Positions 59,672-64,000 of a stretch of 64,000 nt of DNA are shown here, one piece after another. A model generated the notes under the pieces. The model had not been told where the DNA came from. It searched no databases and saw nothing but the letters and a program-made list of their open reading frames with translations. Source of the DNA: Zoogloeaceae bacterium (lineage in GTDB: Bacteria > Pseudomonadota > Gammaproteobacteria > Burkholderiales > Rhodocyclaceae); assembly GCA_024235675.1 (NCBI GenBank), contig JACKLZ010000003.1:496001-560000 (forward strand). Direction: 5' to 3'. Position numbers and translations under genes: made by a program. Position 1 is the stretch's first letter. Every line of letters begins with the position of its first letter.

Positions 59672-60553
59672 ATGACCACCACCGCCTCAGCCCCCGCCAT
59701 CCAGTCTCCAAGCCGCGCCGATCTCGCCCCGTGGCTGATCGTCCTGCTTGGCCTGGCCGTCATGTATGTGCCCAGCTTCATCGATCTGTTTCGCACCATC
59801 TGGTCGACCGACGAGCAAGCCCACGGCCCCATCGTGCTCGGCTTGTCCCTCTGGCTGGTCTCGCGCAAGTGGGCGGCTGTCAATGCCTTGCCCGCCAGTG
59901 ACGCGCGGCCAGCGTTGGCGTGGCCAATGCTGGTGTTCGCCGGGCTGCTCTACGCCCTCGGCCGCTCGCAAGGCATTCTCATCTTTGAAGTTGGCTCGCT
60001 GGTGTGGATGATCGTCGGGCTGCTCCTGCTGCTGCGTGGCCCCGCCGCGGTGCGCCTCATGTGGTTTGCGCTGTTCTTCATGCTGTTCATGATCCCGCTG
60101 CCCGGCATCGTGGTTGACACGCTCACCGCCCCCATGAAAATGGCCGTCAGCTACGTGGCCGAGCAAATCCTCTATGCGGCCGGCTACCCCATCGCCCGCA
60201 CCGGCGTCATGCTGCAAATCGGCCAGTACCAGCTACTGGTGGCCGACGCCTGCGCCGGCCTGCACACACTCTTCACGCTGGAAGCGCTCGGCCTGCTCTA
60301 CCTCAACGTGGTGCGCCACGCTTCGGTGCTGCGCAACATCTCGCTCGCCATCCTCATCGTGCCCATCAGCTTCACCGCCAACGTCATCCGCGTCATGGTG
60401 CTCACGCTCATTACCTATCATTGGGGCGACGAAGCAGGGCAGGGCTTCCTGCATGGCTTCTCGGGCATGGTGCTGTTCGTCAGCGCCTTGCTGCTCATCA
60501 TCGCCGCCGACTCGGCCTTGCGCTTTGGTGTCAAAGGACGGCTCGCCGCATGA
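59672..60553 (+). CDS. xrtB: Exosortase B (XrtB)
   Basis: Eight-helix membrane transpeptidase-like protein of 293 residues that cleaves PEP-CTERM signals. The exosortase catalytic residues are present: Cys194 (ADACAGLHTLFTLEALG), Arg240 (NVIRVM) and His261 (LHGFSGMVLF). The AGLHTLFTLEALG form around the Cys marks the B subtype. It lies 28 bases after epsG and overlaps epsI by four bases. Substrates in the window are the proteins at 38326-39207 and 54306-54842 (inference). Confidence 0.93.
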   Translation: MTTTASAPAIQSPSRADLAPWLIVLLGLAVMYVPSFIDLFRTIWSTDEQAHGPIVLGLSLWLVSRKWAAVNALPASDARPALAWPMLVFAGLLYALGRSQGILIFEVGSLVWMIVGLLLLLRGPAAVRLMWFALFFMLFMIPLPGIVVDTLTAPMKMAVSYVAEQILYAAGYPIARTGVMLQIGQYQLLVADACAGLHTLFTLEALGLLYLNVVRHASVLRNISLAILIVPISFTANVIRVMVLTLITYHWGDEAGQGFLHGFSGMVLFVSALLLIIAADSALRFGVKGRLAA

Positions 60554-61269
60554 ACCACGCAGCCATCGCCGACACCCCGATTCAACCCGCATGCGACCTC
60601 ACTCGCCGCGCCACCATCGCCGCGCTCATCATGGCGCTGGCAGCCGCGCTTGCATGGTTTCTTACGCCAACCCATCGCTTGGCGAACGAAAACCCCATTC
60701 AGCTCGAAAGCATGATCCCGATGGCCTTCGGTGACTGGGCAGTCGACCGCAACGCCTACGCTGGCGTTGTGAATCCACAGCAAGCCGAGCTCATCAATCG
60801 GGTGTACAGCCAGACGCTGTCGCGTACCTATGTAAACACAAAGACCGGTGAGCACATCATGTTGTCGATCGCCTACGGTGAAGATCAGCGCGACAGTATG
60901 CAAGTGCACCACCCCGAGGTGTGCTATCCCGCGCAAGGCTTTGAAGTCCGTTCAAACAAGGTCGGTGAACTCGTGACGGAAATGGGCACTATTCCGGTTC
61001 GCCGCTTGGATACAGCTCTCGACAATCGCCGAATTGAGCCGGTGACTTATTGGATGATGCTTGGCGATCAACCCCAGCTTGGCGGCATCAAGAAGAAGCT
61101 CGCAGAAATGCGTTACGGGCTGCGCGGCCAGATCGTCGACGGCCTATTGTTTCGCGTGTCTTCCATTGATAAGGACACTTCGACGGCCTTTGAGCGCCAT
61201 GCGGCGTTCGTCCGAGGCATGCTGGCCAAGCTTTCAGCCGCCGATCGCCATCGTTTAAGCGGCACCTGA
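60550..61269 (+). CDS. epsI: Exosortase-associated protein EpsI
   Basis: EpsI-family protein of 239 residues that accompanies exosortases. One N-terminal membrane helix (about 22-42) anchors a periplasmic domain containing the conserved HHPEVCYPAQGF (Cys125). The reaction is unknown; a thiol-dependent role is suggested by the invariant Cys/His. Translation is coupled to xrtB through the ATGA overlap. Confidence 0.9.
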   Translation: MNHAAIADTPIQPACDLTRRATIAALIMALAAALAWFLTPTHRLANENPIQLESMIPMAFGDWAVDRNAYAGVVNPQQAELINRVYSQTLSRTYVNTKTGEHIMLSIAYGEDQRDSMQVHHPEVCYPAQGFEVRSNKVGELVTEMGTIPVRRLDTALDNRRIEPVTYWMMLGDQPQLGGIKKKLAEMRYGLRGQIVDGLLFRVSSIDKDTSTAFERHAAFVRGMLAKLSAADRHRLSGT

Positions 61270-61293
61270 ATTCTCAATAACGGCACAAATGCA

Positions 61294-62409
61294 ATGAACA
61301 AAAAAGCACTCATCACCGGCGTGACCGGGCAAGACGGCGCCTATCTGGCCGAATTTCTGCTTAAAAAGGGCTACGAAGTGCACGGCATCAAGCGCCGCAC
61401 CTCGTTGTTCAATACCGACCGCATCGACCACCTGTACCAGGATCCGCACGTCGACAACCGCAACTTCATCCTGCACTACGGCGACCTGACCGACTCCACC
61501 AGCCTGGTGCGCGTCATCCAGAAAGTGCAGCCGGACGAGATCTACAACCTCGCGGCTCAGTCGCACGTGGCCGTCAGCTTCGAAGAGCCCGAATACACCG
61601 CTAACGCCGACGGCATTGGTGCGCTGCGCATCCTCGAAGCCATCCGCATTCTCGGGCTCGAGAAAAAGACCCGCTTCTACCAGGCCTCCACCTCCGAGCT
61701 CTACGGCCTCGTGCAGGAAACCCCCCAAAAGGAAACCACCCCCTTCTACCCGCGCAGCCCCTACGCGGTGGCCAAGCTCTACGCCTACTGGATCACGGTC
61801 AACTACCGTGAGGCCTACGGCATGTATGCCTGCAACGGCATCCTGTTCAACCACGAATCCCCCGTGCGTGGCGAAACCTTTGTCACCCGCAAGATCACTC
61901 GCGCCATCTCGCGCATCGCCCTCGGTCTGCAAGAGTGCCTCTACCTCGGCAACATGAGCGCGCTACGTGACTGGGGCCACGCTCGCGACTACATCGAAAT
62001 GCAGTGGCTCATGCTCCAGCAAGAAGTGGCCGAAGACTTCGTCATCGCCACCGGCGTGCAATACAGCGTGCGCCAGTTTGTTGAGTTTGCCGCCAAAGAG
62101 CTCGGCGTTACCGTGCGTTTCGAAGGCGAAGGCGAGAACGAAATCGGCGTGGTCGCAGCTGTCACCGGTGACCAGGCCAAGTGCAAGGTCGGCGACGTCA
62201 TCGTGCGTGTCGACCCACGCTACTTCCGCCCCACCGAAGTCGAAACCCTGCTCGGCGACCCCACCCGCGCCCGCGAAAAACTCGGCTGGACACCCAAGAC
62301 CACCCTGGCCGAGCTGGTCAGCGAAATGGTCATCGCCGACTACACCGCCGCCAAACGCGACTCTCTCGTCAAAGACGCCGGCTATCAAGCCTACGACTAC
62401 CACGAGTAA
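61294..62409 (+). CDS. gmd: GDP-mannose 4,6-dehydratase
   Basis: SDR-family enzyme of 371 residues that converts GDP-mannose to GDP-4-keto-6-deoxymannose. The NAD(P) motif GVTGQDGAYLAEFLLKKG is at about residue 8, and the catalytic set STSELYG and YPRSPYAVAKLYAYW (Thr/Glu/Tyr/Lys) is complete. It is three bases upstream of the fucose synthase gene, so the locus makes GDP-fucose or a related 6-deoxysugar for the polysaccharide. Confidence 0.96.
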   Translation: MNKKALITGVTGQDGAYLAEFLLKKGYEVHGIKRRTSLFNTDRIDHLYQDPHVDNRNFILHYGDLTDSTSLVRVIQKVQPDEIYNLAAQSHVAVSFEEPEYTANADGIGALRILEAIRILGLEKKTRFYQASTSELYGLVQETPQKETTPFYPRSPYAVAKLYAYWITVNYREAYGMYACNGILFNHESPVRGETFVTRKITRAISRIALGLQECLYLGNMSALRDWGHARDYIEMQWLMLQQEVAEDFVIATGVQYSVRQFVEFAAKELGVTVRFEGEGENEIGVVAAVTGDQAKCKVGDVIVRVDPRYFRPTEVETLLGDPTRAREKLGWTPKTTLAELVSEMVIADYTAAKRDSLVKDAGYQAYDYHE

Positions 62410-62412
62410 GCC

Positions 62413-63498
62413 ATGGACAAGACCGCTCGCATCTACGTGGCCGGCCATCGTGGCCTGGTCGGCTCAGCCATCGTGCGCAAGCTCGAGGCCGATGGCTACA
62501 CACATATTCTCAAGCGTACCCACGCCGAACTGGACCTCACCGACGCGGCCGCCACCGAAGCCTTCTTCGCCCAGGAAAAGCCCGAATACGTGTTTTTGGC
62601 GGCAGCCAAGGTCGGTGGCATCGTCGCCAACAACACCTACCCGGCCGAGTTCATTCGCGACAACCTCGCCATCCAGACCAATGTGATTCACGCCGCCTAC
62701 AAAAGCGGCGTGACCCGGCTGCTCTTCCTCGGCTCGAGCTGCATCTACCCCAAGCACGCCCCGCAGCCGATGAAAGAAGCGCACCTGCTCACCGGCCCGC
62801 TCGAGCCCACCAACCGGCCCTACGCCCTGGCCAAGATCGCCGGCATTGAAATGTGCTGGAGCTACAACCGCCAATACGGCACCAAGTACCTCGCCGCCAT
62901 GCCCACCAACCTCTACGGCCCCGGCGACAACTACAGCCTGATGAATAGCCACGTCATCCCCGCGATGATTCGCAAGTTTCACCTCGCCAAGCTCGCCGCA
63001 GAAAAGAACTGGCCTGCCATTGAGCAAGACGAAATCATCCACGGCCCCATCCCCGAAGACCTCAAGCAAGAACTCCTTGCAGCTTGCACCTTGAACCTTG
63101 CGCCTGCCGTCAGGCTTTGGGGTACCGGCACCCCCAAGCGCGAGTTTCTCTACAGCGACGACATGGCCGACGCCTGCGTGTTTCTGATGAACCTGCCTAA
63201 CGACAAGTACGAACAACTGCTCTGGCCGGCGGGGGACCCCATTGAGTCTTGCAACTTGGGCCTTGCACCTGTTGTAAACATCGGCGTGGGCGGGGATGTG
63301 AGCATCAAGGAACTGGCCGAGACCGTGGGCGAGGTCGTGGGCTTCGAGGGCGAGATCGTGTTCGATACCACCAAGCCGGATGGCACACCGAGGAAGTTGA
63401 TGGATTCGTCGCGGCTTAATGAATTGGGTTGGAGCCCTGATGTGTGCTTGCCAGTGGGGTTGCGCAACGCATATCGGGACCTATTGAAAGAGCACTGA
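62413..63498 (+). CDS. fcl: GDP-L-fucose synthase with two small insertions
   Basis: Bifunctional epimerase/reductase of 361 residues that makes GDP-L-fucose from the Gmd product. The NADP motif AGHRGLVGSAIVRKLE is near residue 10, and the catalytic Ser-Tyr-Lys set is in SSCIYPK and YALAKIAG. It is longer than usual: segments LLAACTLNLAPAVRL and IESCNLGLAPVV near residues 220-290 are encoded by CTTGCA-rich repeat-like DNA (63077-63107 and 63248-63275) and interrupt an otherwise standard C-terminal domain. It is probably still functional, because the active site is intact. Confidence 0.92.
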   Translation: MDKTARIYVAGHRGLVGSAIVRKLEADGYTHILKRTHAELDLTDAAATEAFFAQEKPEYVFLAAAKVGGIVANNTYPAEFIRDNLAIQTNVIHAAYKSGVTRLLFLGSSCIYPKHAPQPMKEAHLLTGPLEPTNRPYALAKIAGIEMCWSYNRQYGTKYLAAMPTNLYGPGDNYSLMNSHVIPAMIRKFHLAKLAAEKNWPAIEQDEIIHGPIPEDLKQELLAACTLNLAPAVRLWGTGTPKREFLYSDDMADACVFLMNLPNDKYEQLLWPAGDPIESCNLGLAPVVNIGVGGDVSIKELAETVGEVVGFEGEIVFDTTKPDGTPRKLMDSSRLNELGWSPDVCLPVGLRNAYRDLLKEH

Positions 63499-63506
63499 TC
63501 CAATCC

Positions 63507-64000
63507 ATGCAAAACGCCTTTTCCTTTGCGGCTCTTAGCGCTCCATTTTTGGTCGCTTTTATACTCCCATTGTTAGGGGTTGGTTGGGCCGCGGTGGGGT
63601 CTCGATTTCCCGTTGTCTGGGTTGCACTGTACTTCTCTCTTTTGTTTTTCTTTCCGAACGCATCATGGGGACTGCTCGATCCTTCTGATACCAATAATTT
63701 CTATTCGCGCGGAACTGGAACATTTTATTTTTCGGCGATCAACGTACTTTTGTTCGGGTTGGCATTGCAAGCGTTTATCGCGCGCGGATTCCGAGTCGTA
63801 GAACCGGTTAAGCATAATTTCGGTTACCTTGCGTTACTGTTCTGGGCGATCATTCTTGGTAATGTTGTCGTCGGAAGCATTCTTGACGATGTTCGTTGGT
63901 ACGATATCGTCGGATACTCCGGGCTTCTCAATATCGCCAATTTTATGCTCTCGTTCTATGTTCTTTTGTCGTTCATGCGAACACCAAAGGACCTCGAAAG
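63507..64000 (+). CDS. Polytopic membrane protein, probable O-antigen ligase/polymerase family (cut by window end)
   Basis: The first 164 residues are visible and the frame is open to the window edge. There are at least four hydrophobic helices (about 5-30, 37-52, 72-92 and 108-125). Together with its position after gmd-fcl this suggests a Wzy-type polymerase or O-antigen ligase, but no decisive motif is seen. Base composition is visibly lower in GC than the preceding genes, which often marks strain-variable polysaccharide genes. Confidence 0.6.
   Translation, partial: MQNAFSFAALSAPFLVAFILPLLGVGWAAVGSRFPVVWVALYFSLLFFFPNASWGLLDPSDTNNFYSRGTGTFYFSAINVLLFGLALQAFIARGFRVVEPVKHNFGYLALLFWAIILGNVVVGSILDDVRWYDIVGYSGLLNIANFMLSFYVLLSFMRTPKDLE

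Overview
The window is a high-GC chromosomal segment of a betaproteobacterium. Rhodocyclales (the Azoarcus/Thauera/Denitromonas relatives) is the most likely order. This rests on an exosortase B (XrtB/EpsI-type) exopolysaccharide locus with PEP-CTERM proteins, an orphan fliW, split ubiC-ubiA and ubiD ubiquinone genes, and several fatty acyl-CoA degradation genes. The placement is inferred from gene content; no rRNA or tRNA gene is present to test it.

Layout. (1) 1-12.5 kb: fatty-acid or acyl-CoA beta-oxidation. It holds two multifunctional hydratase/dehydrogenases with opposite domain orders, a YciA-like thioesterase, FadL, a TetR regulator, a thiolase, an acyl-CoA dehydrogenase and a dienoyl-CoA isomerase. 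Three candidate TetR operators of the form TCAAACGNNCGTTYGA lie in front of three of these units. A TIR - membrane helix - LCCL - LCCL protein sits inside this block. (2) 12.6-20.3 kb: a MASE1-CHASE-PAS-GGDEF-EAL protein, a rhomboid protease, an enoyl-CoA hydratase, the divergent argO/argP pair and a DUF3750 protein. (3) 20.4-28.4 kb: a tightly overlapping operon of XRE-type regulator, amidohydrolase, MFS-PlsC fusion, DUF2339 and DUF3999 proteins. (4) 28.5-43 kb: two Cys/Met-metabolism PLP enzymes, a YdcF-like protein, DUF2802 and SPOR proteins, fliW, a TPR protein, ridA, recG, ubiC-ubiA, a PEP-CTERM metalloprotease, ubiD and an iron-containing alcohol dehydrogenase. (5) 43-50.4 kb: a tandem array of palindromic repeats and three copies of one IS110-family (IS1111-group-like) element around dacB. 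(6) 50.4-64 kb: the exopolysaccharide locus (lytic transglycosylase and sugar transferase on one strand; epsL, a PEP-CTERM protein, epsD-E-F-G, xrtB, epsI, gmd, fcl and a membrane protein cut by the window end on the other).

The most notable observation is in region 5. All three IS copies sit at the same point (GTAG|GGTGGG) of the same dispersed palindromic repeat. Each copy carries, downstream of its transposase, an RNA-like double hairpin. One internal loop contains bases complementary to AGGGTGGG on one arm and GTAG on the other, the two halves of the target. The second loop carries bases matching the joined IS ends. This is what a bridge RNA / seekRNA with target and donor loops should look like, and the guides can be read by eye. 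The second notable item is the TIR-TM-2xLCCL protein, a receptor-like architecture whose function I cannot assign.

Limits: everything was read by eye without searches or folding programs. Start codons were chosen from ribosome binding sites, overlaps and family length, and several remain uncertain.
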